Below are positions 1-7,375 of a stretch of DNA of 64,000 nucleotides, piece after piece; the first letter of the stretch is position 1, and every line of letters starts with the position of its first letter. Both the position numbers and the translations under genes were made by a program. The notes under the pieces are model-generated. The model made no database searches, was not told the DNA's origin, and was given only the letters and a program-made list of their open reading frames with translations. The DNA is taken from positions 308,143-372,142 of the forward strand of contig LMAJ01000001.1 in NCBI GenBank assembly GCA_001507425.1, read 5' to 3'. This DNA comes from Flavobacteriaceae bacterium CRH. GTDB taxonomy: Bacteria; Bacteroidota; Bacteroidia; Flavobacteriales; Flavobacteriaceae.

Positions 1-330
1 CATGATACGCTTGAAGTTGTTGGAGATAATCAAGTAGTACAAGCTATTAAAGCATTGAATAAAACTACAGGAGAAGTAATTGAAATTCCTGCAACAGGAT
101 TTTTCGTAGCCATTGGTCATAAACCAAACACAGATATCTTTAAAGATTATATTACACTTGATGAAACGGGTTATATTATTAATACTCCGGGAACATCTTA
201 TACAAATGTAGCGGGTGTTTTTGTAGCCGGAGATGCTGCTGATCATGTTTACCGTCAGGCTATTACTGCCGCTGGAACTGGTTGTATGGCCGCGCTTGAT
301 GCAGAAAGATATTTAGCTTCAAAAGAATAA
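1..330 (+). CDS. trxB: Thioredoxin-disulfide reductase, C-terminal part (5' truncated by window)
   Basis: The frame is open from base 1, so only the last 109 codons are visible. The protein is the C-terminal FAD-binding part of a low-molecular-weight thioredoxin reductase, which passes electrons from NADPH via FAD to thioredoxin in the cytoplasm. The FAD-site signature GVFVAGDAAD, followed by YRQAITAAGTGCMAALDAE, is the hallmark of TrxB. The segment GFFVAIGHKPNT is the usual strand before the second nucleotide-binding fold. The redox CxxC lies upstream of the window and cannot be checked. A strong terminator hairpin follows the stop codon. Confidence 0.93.
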   Translation, partial: HDTLEVVGDNQVVQAIKALNKTTGEVIEIPATGFFVAIGHKPNTDIFKDYITLDETGYIINTPGTSYTNVAGVFVAGDAADHVYRQAITAAGTGCMAALDAERYLASKE

Positions 331-407
331 AATAATTAGTTTCAAGTTTATTTTGTTTCAGGTTTCAAGTTGTTGGAATGTGAATATTTGAAACGTTTAG
401 ATGACAG

Positions 408-442
408 AAAAGTCCCATTCGATTTAGAATGGGACTTTTTTT
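408..442 (+). terminator. Rho-independent terminator after trxB
   Basis: A perfect 13-bp stem (408-420 with 427-439, AAAGTCCCATTC arms) has a 6-base loop and is followed by a T-run to 442. It lies about 80 bases after the trxB stop. Confidence 0.9.
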
Positions 443-510
443 ATGTTGAATCCAGAGCAGATTAATTTTACGCAAAGCATGCAAAATATCATACTGCATG
501 GGGTTTTATA

Positions 511-566
511 AAAACACAAAGTTCGCAAAGCTTTGTATTGAACCAGCTTTGCGAACTTGTGTTTTT
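511..566. repeat. Long intergenic hairpin (CACAAAGTTCGCAAAGC type)
   Basis: Two 21-22-base arms (511-532 and 545-565) form an almost perfect hairpin with one bulged A and a 12-base loop. The words CGCAAAG and CTTTGCG return in the repeats at 10456-10628, so this looks like a member of a dispersed intergenic repeat family rather than a simple terminator. Nothing else was found in the gene-free stretch 331-635 apart from this and the trxB terminator. Confidence 0.6.
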
Positions 567-635
567 TAACGTAATGTAAGGTGAAATCTTAGCGCTCTTT
601 GCGGTAAAATTTTCATTTCAACCTGAAACAAAAAA

Positions 636-1469
636 TTACTTAAGTTTCTTAATCAACTTTGCTTCTTCAGAGAATCTTGTAAGTTCTATTTTTGGATTTC
701 CAAAAAGTGTAAGTTCTGACTTGTCTCCTGCGGCTATTGAAAGTATGGTATCTGCAAAAATAATTCCAGTCGAATTTCCTTCAGTAGTAACAGTTGCGTC
801 TTTCAATGTGAATTTTGATCCCGTAAATGTTGAACTATTGTCCAGACGAATAGTTGCTTTTTCAGCAATTCCTTCAATAGTAGCAACCGATTTTTGGTAT
901 AAATCACATTTAAATTTTATCGCAGAGACTAATGCTTTGACAGAAGAACTTTTACTTAATTGAAAAACACCATCTTCTGCTTTTAAATTCAATTCAGTTT
1001 TTGATTTGTCATCTGTAATCAAAGAGAATTTTTTAGCGTTAACATTCAAAAATAATTTTGAATAATCGTAGCTGTTAAATGTTAAATCATCTAATTGAAG
1101 TTCCTGAATAGCATAAACTACTGATTCATTTTTTGCAATTACCTTTTTAAAAGAACCTGTATAAGTAACGCGAACAATTAGTTTTTTAAAAATAGTGCTT
1201 TCTTTTGTAGTGTACAAACGAAGCATTTTGTCTCTTAAATCCATTCCGATGATTTCATGTAAATTGTCATCAGCTTCAATTTTAATTTCGTTTTTTTCTC
1301 CGCGCTCCAGATAAACTTCAAGATTATCATCGGCTTCAATGCCATCAAAGTCCCCAACTTCTTTTATTGAAGTGGTTACGATTTTAGATCCTTTTACTTT
1401 TTCTCTTTTTTGGGCAAAAGTGAATGTAGTGACTAATAATAATAACAGTAATGCTGTATTTTTTTTCAT
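636..1469 (-). CDS. Exported head-GIN (DUF2807) domain protein
   Basis: This is a 277-residue protein. The start at 1469 is chosen because it opens a clean signal peptide (MKKNTALLLLLL...TFAQ); a longer reading to 1598 would run into the neighbouring gene and place the signal peptide in the interior. After the signal the sequence follows the DUF2807 'head GIN' pattern: a motif of the type VGDFDGIEADDNLEVYLERG, then repetitive short beta strands expected to form a beta-helix-like adhesin fold. It is the last gene of the PadR-PspC-DUF2807 operon, 85 bases after the preceding gene. The molecular role of the family is not established; an envelope location is inferred from the signal peptide. Confidence 0.75.
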   Translation of the reverse strand: MKKNTALLLLLLVTTFTFAQKREKVKGSKIVTTSIKEVGDFDGIEADDNLEVYLERGEKNEIKIEADDNLHEIIGMDLRDKMLRLYTTKESTIFKKLIVRVTYTGSFKKVIAKNESVVYAIQELQLDDLTFNSYDYSKLFLNVNAKKFSLITDDKSKTELNLKAEDGVFQLSKSSSVKALVSAIKFKCDLYQKSVATIEGIAEKATIRLDNSSTFTGSKFTLKDATVTTEGNSTGIIFADTILSIAAGDKSELTLFGNPKIELTRFSEEAKLIKKLK

Positions 1470-1554
1470 TAATTCTAGATTTGATTTGGACAAATATAAA
1501 AAAATCATCCACTTTTGATGAATGATTTCTTTTATATTTAACAGATTAATATTA

Positions 1555-2289
1555 TTAACCCTGATTGATGCTTCCTCCTGAACTTGATTTTTTTTCAATT
1601 GTTTTAGGAACTGTGTTGTAATTAATACTTCCGCCGCTTGAAGCTTCTGCTTTCAGGCTTAAAATTGGATGTACTTCTGTACTTCCTCCACTTGATACAT
1701 CTGCATCAACTTCGTTTGCAAATAATTTTCCAGCTTCTATGCTTGAACCACTCGAGGCTTTTGTCTGAATTTTTAATGCTTTTCCTTGCACATTAATAAC
1801 GCTTCCACTACTGGCCGTGGCTACTATGTTATCAGATTCTGCATTAACATTTATATTTGCAGCACTAGATGATTCTAACTCTATGTTTTCTCCCTGAATT
1901 GTGTTTTTGCTATTTATAGATGCTGCGCTCGAAGCATCTAGTTTTTCAATAGTTGGCATTTTTACAATTACTTTTTTCATGGTAACATTTCTAAAAGAGC
2001 TGAATTTACATCTTACTATCAAGGTTCCGTTTTCTACTTTTGTAACAATGTCTTTTTGTAAATTGTCATCGGCTTCAACGACAACTTCATAATTGTCAGA
2101 TTGTTCTATGACCAGATCAATGGCGTTGCTTACTTTTATGTTTTTAAAATCTCCCTGAACAATTCTTTTTTCAGTAGTAACATTTCCGCTGCCTTCAATA
2201 GTATTCATGTTTAGATTACATGAGGCAAACAATAATGCGGTAATAGTCGCAATAATAAATTTCGTAATGTGAATGATTATTTTTATCAT
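1555..2289 (-). CDS. Head-GIN (DUF2807) lipoprotein
   Basis: This 244-residue protein has a lipoprotein signal (LLFASC, Cys at about residue 24) and is therefore probably anchored in the outer membrane or periplasm. The DUF2807 pattern GDFKNIKVSNAIDLVIEQ begins near residue 46. The C-terminal half is made of short repeats with SSG or SSA turns (ASSGSSI, VSSGGST, ASSGGSI), as in a right-handed beta-solenoid. It starts 3 bases downstream of the PspC gene, so the two are almost surely co-transcribed. It is paralogous to the next gene downstream. Function unknown; the operon context suggests an envelope-stress role. Confidence 0.8.
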   Translation of the reverse strand: MIKIIIHITKFIIATITALLFASCNLNMNTIEGSGNVTTEKRIVQGDFKNIKVSNAIDLVIEQSDNYEVVVEADDNLQKDIVTKVENGTLIVRCKFSSFRNVTMKKVIVKMPTIEKLDASSAASINSKNTIQGENIELESSSAANINVNAESDNIVATASSGSVINVQGKALKIQTKASSGSSIEAGKLFANEVDADVSSGGSTEVHPILSLKAEASSGGSINYNTVPKTIEKKSSSGGSINQG

Positions 2290-2292
2290 GGC

Positions 2293-4032
2293 TTAGTTAA
2301 TTTTAATTATAACTCCGTTTTTATCAGTGGTTAATCTTCCTTTGGTTTTTTTTCCGTTTAATACTTCTTTTCCGTTAATTTTAATAGAAACTTCTTTTAC
2401 AGTATCATTCTCAATTGTATTTACTTCAGTGTCATCGCTGTCATAATCTACATCATCATGTTCATCTTCGTTTTCAGGACAATCAAGACATTTAATTTTT
2501 GATCCTTCTACCTGGTAGCTGTAGTTGCCACTAAAGTGTAAGTTGAAAAAATCATTTTCAGATTTGTCATAATCTTGTACCGATGCATCAGGTTTAAACA
2601 ACTGTCCTTGTGGTAGATATAAATATACGTTAACTTCCTGACCTCTAAATTTATTTTTTATATCAGTTAAAAAATAATTATCTAAAACTAAATGATTACC
2701 GTTAAGCTGAATGTTATAGTTTATTTTTTCAGCCCTTTGTTTTGCATTAGTAAACGATTTTCCCCTGGCACTTTTTTCTATTTGTAAATAAGCATTGGCT
2801 TCATCAGTTTGTAAAACATGTAAATGAACATCATTAGAATAAATTAATTGATTATTAGCAGAATCCTGAACAAATTCAAATTCTCTGTGGTGATCTAAAT
2901 CTTTTGCGTAATAATCATTATATCTGAATTTTACGTAAAGGGTGTCGTTTTTACTAATACCAATTTCTTTTTTCTCTATTGTTTTATTATCGTATGAAAT
3001 TTCAGTTGCCTGTTTAATTCCAATACTAATTGCAATGGTAATGGCAATAATCCAAATCGCTAACAAAGTATATTTTGCAATATTCCCAATAGATTTTAAG
3101 TTTGGAGATAATAATTTGAAACCTAAAATCGTAAGAAAGAAAAACGGAATCCCAACTGCAAACAACATTAATAAGCCAAATGACCAGATTGGATAATCTG
3201 TAAAGTTTTCGGCTTCAACAAAATTTTGCCACGGAAAATCAACAAAAACATTTGTTCCTAAAGTAAAAACCCCAATCAATAACATGATCAAAACACTTAT
3301 TCCTGACATGATTAAAATCAGGCCTAAAAATTTAGCGAAGATTTTAAAAACCGTAATAATAAAGTCTCCAAATGAACTACTTATTCTCTCAGCTCCCGAC
3401 TTTACCTGGTTTCCCATTGCGTCATAATCTGCATTTTTAAATTTATCAGATAACGATTCAATTTCCTCACGAACTTTTTTCTCAATGTTCGAAATTGTTA
3501 CCGGCTCTCCTGTCATTTCAAGTTTTTCAGATGTTGTAACCGCTTCCGGAGTTACAACCCACAACACAAAATAAGCTAAAATTCCAGTTCCAAAACCAGC
3601 AAAAACAAATATTAAGAATACGATTTTAATCCAAACAGCGTCTATTCCAAAATAATGTCCTAAACCAGTTGCAACTCCTCCAATCATACCTTTTTCTTTA
3701 TCACGGTATAATTTTTTGTGTTTTCTCGTTCCGTTATCATTAAACGATTGTTTTGGTCTGTCTTCGTCTTCAATAATGTAGTCTTCCGGTTGTCCCATAA
3801 CAACAATTACCTCATCAACATCTTTCACGCCCACAACATGTTTTTCGCTTTTTTGTTTTTCTGTTAATAATTCAGAAACACGCATTTCGATATCTTTAAT
3901 GATTTCATCTTGTCCGGATGAATTATTTAATGATCGTTTTATGGCGTCAAAATAGCGCGTTAATTTTAAGTATGCATCTTCATCGATGTGAAAAAACATG
4001 CCTCCTAAGTTAATATTTACTGTTTTGTTCAT
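2293..4032 (-). CDS. PspC domain-containing membrane protein
   Basis: The protein has 579 residues. Residues 1-95 form a soluble N-terminal region that includes a VGQPEDY-like turn. A PspC domain spans about 106-164 (KKLYRDKEKGMIGGVATGLG, then a hydrophobic helix ending in WVVTPEA). Further membrane helices follow at about 225-345, and the C-terminal half is a soluble, DUF2807-like beta-rich region. In proteobacteria PspC senses inner-membrane stress; the long flavobacterial form is known mainly from its domain layout. The gene starts 2 bases after the PadR stop codon, which points to PadR control of the operon. Confident on the family, unsure of the role. Confidence 0.85.
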   Translation of the reverse strand: MNKTVNINLGGMFFHIDEDAYLKLTRYFDAIKRSLNNSSGQDEIIKDIEMRVSELLTEKQKSEKHVVGVKDVDEVIVVMGQPEDYIIEDEDRPKQSFNDNGTRKHKKLYRDKEKGMIGGVATGLGHYFGIDAVWIKIVFLIFVFAGFGTGILAYFVLWVVTPEAVTTSEKLEMTGEPVTISNIEKKVREEIESLSDKFKNADYDAMGNQVKSGAERISSSFGDFIITVFKIFAKFLGLILIMSGISVLIMLLIGVFTLGTNVFVDFPWQNFVEAENFTDYPIWSFGLLMLFAVGIPFFFLTILGFKLLSPNLKSIGNIAKYTLLAIWIIAITIAISIGIKQATEISYDNKTIEKKEIGISKNDTLYVKFRYNDYYAKDLDHHREFEFVQDSANNQLIYSNDVHLHVLQTDEANAYLQIEKSARGKSFTNAKQRAEKINYNIQLNGNHLVLDNYFLTDIKNKFRGQEVNVYLYLPQGQLFKPDASVQDYDKSENDFFNLHFSGNYSYQVEGSKIKCLDCPENEDEHDDVDYDSDDTEVNTIENDTVKEVSIKINGKEVLNGKKTKGRLTTDKNGVIIKIN

Positions 4033-4034
4033 GA

Positions 4035-4370
4035 CTATTGGTTTTGTTGATTGGTGATTAGGTTTACGGCGTCAGACAATTCTGTCCAGGTTCCGCTAAG
4101 TTCGTTTAAAAATGTTTGTCCTATTTCGGTTAGCCCGTAATATTTTCGTGGTGGTCCTGAAGTCGATTCTTCCCAACGATAATTAAGCAAGCCGTCGTTT
4201 TTCAATCTAGTTAAAAGCGGATAAACCGTTCCTTCTACAACTAGTAATTTAGCGTTTTTTAAAGTGTCTAATATTTCTGATGTGTATGCGTCTTTTTCTT
4301 TTAATACTGATAAGATGCAAAACTCAAGAACACCTTTGCGCATCTGTGCTTTTGTGTTTTCAATGTTCAT
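4035..4370 (-). CDS. PadR family transcriptional regulator
   Basis: A 111-residue winged-helix protein. The segments RKGVLEFCILSVLKEKDAYTSEIL, VEGTVYPLLTRLKNDGLL and SGPPRKYYGLTEIG are the classic PadR N-terminal domain: HTH, recognition helix and wing. It is the first gene of the operon that continues with PspC and two DUF2807 proteins, so autoregulation of the whole unit is likely. PadR proteins usually act as ligand- or stress-relieved repressors; the signal here is unknown. Confidence 0.9.
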   Translation of the reverse strand: MNIENTKAQMRKGVLEFCILSVLKEKDAYTSEILDTLKNAKLLVVEGTVYPLLTRLKNDGLLNYRWEESTSGPPRKYYGLTEIGQTFLNELSGTWTELSDAVNLITNQQNQ

Positions 4371-4496
4371 AATTTCATTTTGTTTTTTTTAGATTGAACT
4401 GATTCGTTTTTTGATTGATGATGATTGATTGATGATTGATTTCGAAATTGTCCTGATGATGTAATTTTTTCGACTATAACTTTTAATTTTAGTTGA

Positions 4497-4988
4497 TTAC
4501 TTTATAAAAGGAATCGTCATTGGATATTTGTAATATTCTCCATTTGATGTTTTTATAGAAGCATAAATAACTAAAAAGAACTCAGCTACTTTTAATAAAC
4601 CAAACAGTACTAGAGCTGTTCCTCCAATAGTTAGCAATCCTATATTTCCCTGAAAATCGAAATTCCTGATAACGAAATCTTCGTCGTTAAAAACAGCCTC
4701 CATAGGAAGGTTTTGAAAAAAAAGAATAATAAAAATCGGAATCGCAATTAGAGCTAAAATCAATGTATAAAGCAATAAGCTTAATTGAAAATTTAAAGTC
4801 TGTTTTCCGTGGTGATTTACAAATTCTGATTTGTCTTTGTAACTCGTCCAGATTAAAATTGGGAAAATATAATTTCCAAACGGAATGATGTACTGACTTA
4901 AAGTACTTAAATGCGTAAACGTTGCAATATTTTTGTCTGATGTTGTTTCCATGATGAGTGGTGTTGTTGTTTCCATGATTAAAAGCAT
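4497..4988 (-). CDS. DUF4870 domain-containing membrane protein
   Basis: Up to 163 residues, with about four hydrophobic helices and the DUF4870 signature: THLSTLSQYIIPFGNYIFPILIW, a polar loop with VNHHGKQTLNFQ, and a YKYPMTIPFIK tail. The start is uncertain because the sequence ATCATGGAAACAACA occurs twice in frame, giving possible ATG codons at 4988, 4976 and 4952; the conserved region begins only after the last one. The function of the family is unknown. It lies upstream of the PadR operon on the same strand but is separated by 126 bases, so may be transcribed on its own. Confidence 0.82.
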   Translation of the reverse strand: MLLIMETTTPLIMETTSDKNIATFTHLSTLSQYIIPFGNYIFPILIWTSYKDKSEFVNHHGKQTLNFQLSLLLYTLILALIAIPIFIILFFQNLPMEAVFNDEDFVIRNFDFQGNIGLLTIGGTALVLFGLLKVAEFFLVIYASIKTSNGEYYKYPMTIPFIK

Positions 4989-5207
4989 ATAGTAATTTCT
5001 TATACAAATATATGGTTAAAAGACAGTATCTTGTTTTGCATAGTACCAAATATTAACAAAAAATTAACAAATATAGATTTTGTTTTATGATGAAATTGTA
5101 CTGAAAATCAGTGCCAATGCCTGATTTTGTTAATGAATTTGTGAAATAATATCAATTTATTGTGCGTGCATAGTTTTTTTGTATTTTTACATAAAAAAAT
5201 AAATCAC

Positions 5208-5660
5208 ATGGCAATTTCAGTTTCTAAACTCAACAAATTTGTATTATTCAAATTACCATCGGCATATATTTGTGGCGTTCGTGTTAAAGCTATCGATGAT
5301 AAAACCTGTATCGTAAGTGTAAAGCATCGTTGGATTAACCAAAATCCGTTTAACTCTATGTATTTTGCGGTTCAGGCAATGGCAGCTGAATTAACAACAG
5401 GAGCTTTGGTAATTGCTCAAATTCAGCAAAGTGGAAGAAAGATTTCAATGCTGGTTGCCAATAATAAAGGAAACTTTACGAAAAAGGCAACCGGAAGAAT
5501 AACATTTGTTTGTAATGACGGACATTTAATTACCGAAGCTATTCAGCAAACGATTGCAACAGGCGAGGGGCAAACTTTCTGGATGAAATCTATAGGAACT
5601 GACGAAAAAGGTGTTCAGGTTTCTGAAATGGATTTTGAATGGAGTATTCGTGTGAAGTAG
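5208..5660 (+). CDS. DUF4442 / hotdog-fold thioesterase-like protein
   Basis: A 150-residue protein. The ATG at 5208 is chosen over an in-frame upstream start at 5160 because the homologous part begins with ISVSKLNKFVLFKLPSAY. The pattern RWINQNPFNSMYFAVQAMAAELTTG is the hallmark of the DUF4442 branch of hotdog-fold acyl-thioesterase-like proteins, where the N-F-S-M segment lines the pocket. Substrate unknown. It is a single-gene unit followed by a bidirectional terminator. Confidence 0.75.
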   Translation: MAISVSKLNKFVLFKLPSAYICGVRVKAIDDKTCIVSVKHRWINQNPFNSMYFAVQAMAAELTTGALVIAQIQQSGRKISMLVANNKGNFTKKATGRITFVCNDGHLITEAIQQTIATGEGQTFWMKSIGTDEKGVQVSEMDFEWSIRVK

Positions 5661-5719
5661 TTTTTGCCACTGATTTTACACATTAAAATAATTCTGGCCG
5701 AAAGCTTTGACAAAGTTTT

Positions 5720-5736
5720 AAACTTTGCCAAAGTTT
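5720..5736. repeat. Short palindrome AAACTTTG-C-CAAAGTTT
   Basis: A perfect 8-bp inverted repeat around a single central base. It is part of a run of CAAAGTTT-like words from 5709 to 5739. It is a likely dispersed intergenic element or the base of an extra hairpin before the terminator. Confidence 0.5.
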
Positions 5737-5756
5737 GTCTTAGAATTTTTAGATAT

Positions 5757-5790
5757 AAAAAAGACCTCAGTTTTCTGGGGTCTTTTTGTT
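5757..5790. terminator. Bidirectional terminator between DUF4442 gene and Cys-rich peptide gene
   Basis: Arms AAAAGACCTCAG and CTGGGGTCTTTT (one G-T pair), with A-rich and T-rich flanks on either side. It serves the plus-strand gene ending at 5660 and the minus-strand gene ending at 5806. Confidence 0.85.
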
Positions 5791-5805
5791 GAAATCCTGT
5801 TTCGA

Positions 5806-5961
5806 TTATTTTTTAGCGCAACAAGCCTTTTTATCTGTAGCTGATTTTTTGCAACATGATTCTTTTTTAGCTTTTTCTTTTTTGGGAGTTGGTTTTGTGT
5901 CTTGTGCCTGTAACCCAATTGTAAATAAAGCGATTGCTAAAACGGTAAGTAAATTTTTCAT
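5806..5961 (-). CDS. Small exported Lys/Cys-rich peptide
   Basis: A 51-residue protein. The start at 5961 gives a textbook signal peptide ending in LQAQ at about residue 20; longer frames upstream overlap the next gene. The mature part is only about 31 residues, highly basic, with two Cys-Cys pairs (ESCCKKS and KACCAKK). A metal-binding or thiol-rich periplasmic peptide is plausible, but there is no direct evidence of function. It resembles in style the Cys-rich peptide at 12013-12384. Confidence 0.65.
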   Translation of the reverse strand: MKNLLTVLAIALFTIGLQAQDTKPTPKKEKAKKESCCKKSATDKKACCAKK

Positions 5962-5992
5962 TTTTATATATTTATAGGTTGTTTTTAATTGA

Positions 5993-6547
5993 TTAACCTT
6001 CAGAGTAAAATTGAGAAACCCATTTATCAAAATCAGCTTTGTAAGTTTCCTGGGCATTTGCTATAGTTAGTTCTGTATCTTCTATCGGATCAAGATTAAA
6101 GTTTTCTTTAAGCCAGGTTATATATTCAGGAAGGCTTTCGCTTTCTTCGTAATCTTCATCTTTATAAAAATAAACCTCTTCGTGATCAACAGATATTTCC
6201 TGATCAAAAGTGAGCAATTGCATCAGTTCGAAAATATTTTTTGCTACAATATGATAACCACCTTCATCGCCAAAAACAACTACTGGTAATTCATTTAATG
6301 ATTTATTTTGTTCGATTTTCCACAATGCATACATAGAACCAGAACCATTCGCCTGAGCAAAGGGCATCAGTTTATCTAAAAAATCCGGATCTTCAGACCA
6401 GCTCGAAATTCCTGATTTATCATCTTGATATAATCCAAAACCCTGAGAATAATTTTCGAATCCGAGTTCTTCGTTTATCTCAAAAAATAAAGCTAGTTCA
6501 GGCGTAATTTGATTGTTGAAATTATTTTTAAAATCTTCTAATGTCAT
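5993..6547 (-). CDS. SMI1/KNR4 (SUKH)-like hypothetical protein
   Basis: A 184-residue acidic soluble protein with no signal peptide. The segments GSMYALWKIEQN, LPVVVFGDEGGYHIVAKNIFELMQLL and LPEYITWLKENFNLDP resemble the SUKH/SMI1-KNR4 fold, whose members are often immunity proteins against contact-dependent or secreted toxins, but many are housekeeping orphans. No toxin gene is visible next to it. Family assignment is by motif style only and should be treated as tentative. Confidence 0.5.
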   Translation of the reverse strand: MTLEDFKNNFNNQITPELALFFEINEELGFENYSQGFGLYQDDKSGISSWSEDPDFLDKLMPFAQANGSGSMYALWKIEQNKSLNELPVVVFGDEGGYHIVAKNIFELMQLLTFDQEISVDHEEVYFYKDEDYEESESLPEYITWLKENFNLDPIEDTELTIANAQETYKADFDKWVSQFYSEG

Positions 6548-6588
6548 AATTCTTTGGTTTGGTTAAAAAAAGTTTAAATATATTTAAA

Positions 6589-7257
6589 TTAAGCAATCCA
6601 CGCATCTTCTATTTTATCAACGACCCATTTATTTTTTACCTTTTTAATATAGATTCGATATCCATATCCGCACATACCACCACAATCGATTCCTGCCGTA
6701 AGCACACCATATTTTTTTTCAGAATCAAATTGAATTCTGCTCAGGATGAATATTCCACGTATAGAATAGCAACATTCATTATAAAATATTCTGTCATTTC
6801 CACGCGGAATTCCGGGAACATATTTAAGATGAAAGGCACTATAGGCATCAAGTTTTTTTCTGTTAAACTTATATTCAAGCGTATCTAAAATATCATTTTC
6901 TGATAGTACAGCATCTTTAAAATGTTCCTGAAGTTCTTTTCTGTTCTCCTTTGGAATTGCTTTATCCAGAAAAACAAGATCAATCTTGAAGTTCTTTTTT
7001 TTAAACTCTGCCAAGTCTTGATTAAATTGTTTTTTATATTCTTTTTTACGTTTAATCCTATATTCCGGAGTGTCCTTGATTTGTGGCGGTGGAGGCGGTG
7101 CGAACTTTTCTAATGCATTAACCCAAACGGAATCTATAAGAGCGGGGTAAACCTCATACATTGCATTTTTTTCAAATTCTAATGCAGCAGTTTTATTATC
7201 ACAGCTTGTTAATGTTATTCCGGAAATAAGTAGCAATGCAAAATATATTTTTCTCAT
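6589..7257 (-). CDS. Hypothetical lipoprotein
   Basis: A 222-residue protein with a lipobox (ITLTSC, Cys at about residue 19). A Pro-rich stretch (APPPPPQ) near residue 55 is followed by a Lys/Glu-rich helical region. The C-terminal part contains two Cys-rich patches (NECCYS and DCGGMCGYGY) that could form disulfides. I do not recognise the family. It stands alone between a SUKH-like gene and the copper block. Confidence 0.6.
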   Translation of the reverse strand: MRKIYFALLLISGITLTSCDNKTAALEFEKNAMYEVYPALIDSVWVNALEKFAPPPPPQIKDTPEYRIKRKKEYKKQFNQDLAEFKKKNFKIDLVFLDKAIPKENRKELQEHFKDAVLSENDILDTLEYKFNRKKLDAYSAFHLKYVPGIPRGNDRIFYNECCYSIRGIFILSRIQFDSEKKYGVLTAGIDCGGMCGYGYRIYIKKVKNKWVVDKIEDAWIA

Positions 7258-7375
7258 ATTATTAATGAATATGGTTTTTAGAAAAACTAAGATATAATTT
7301 ATTTGTTACCGAAATATGTTTTTTTGGACGCACTTTTAGTATGAACTTAAATTACTTAAATGGTTCAAAAACCAA

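Noticed and set aside
1470..1598. An upstream extension of the DUF2807 protein
   Set aside because: It would put the signal peptide at residue 44 and overlap the neighbouring gene.
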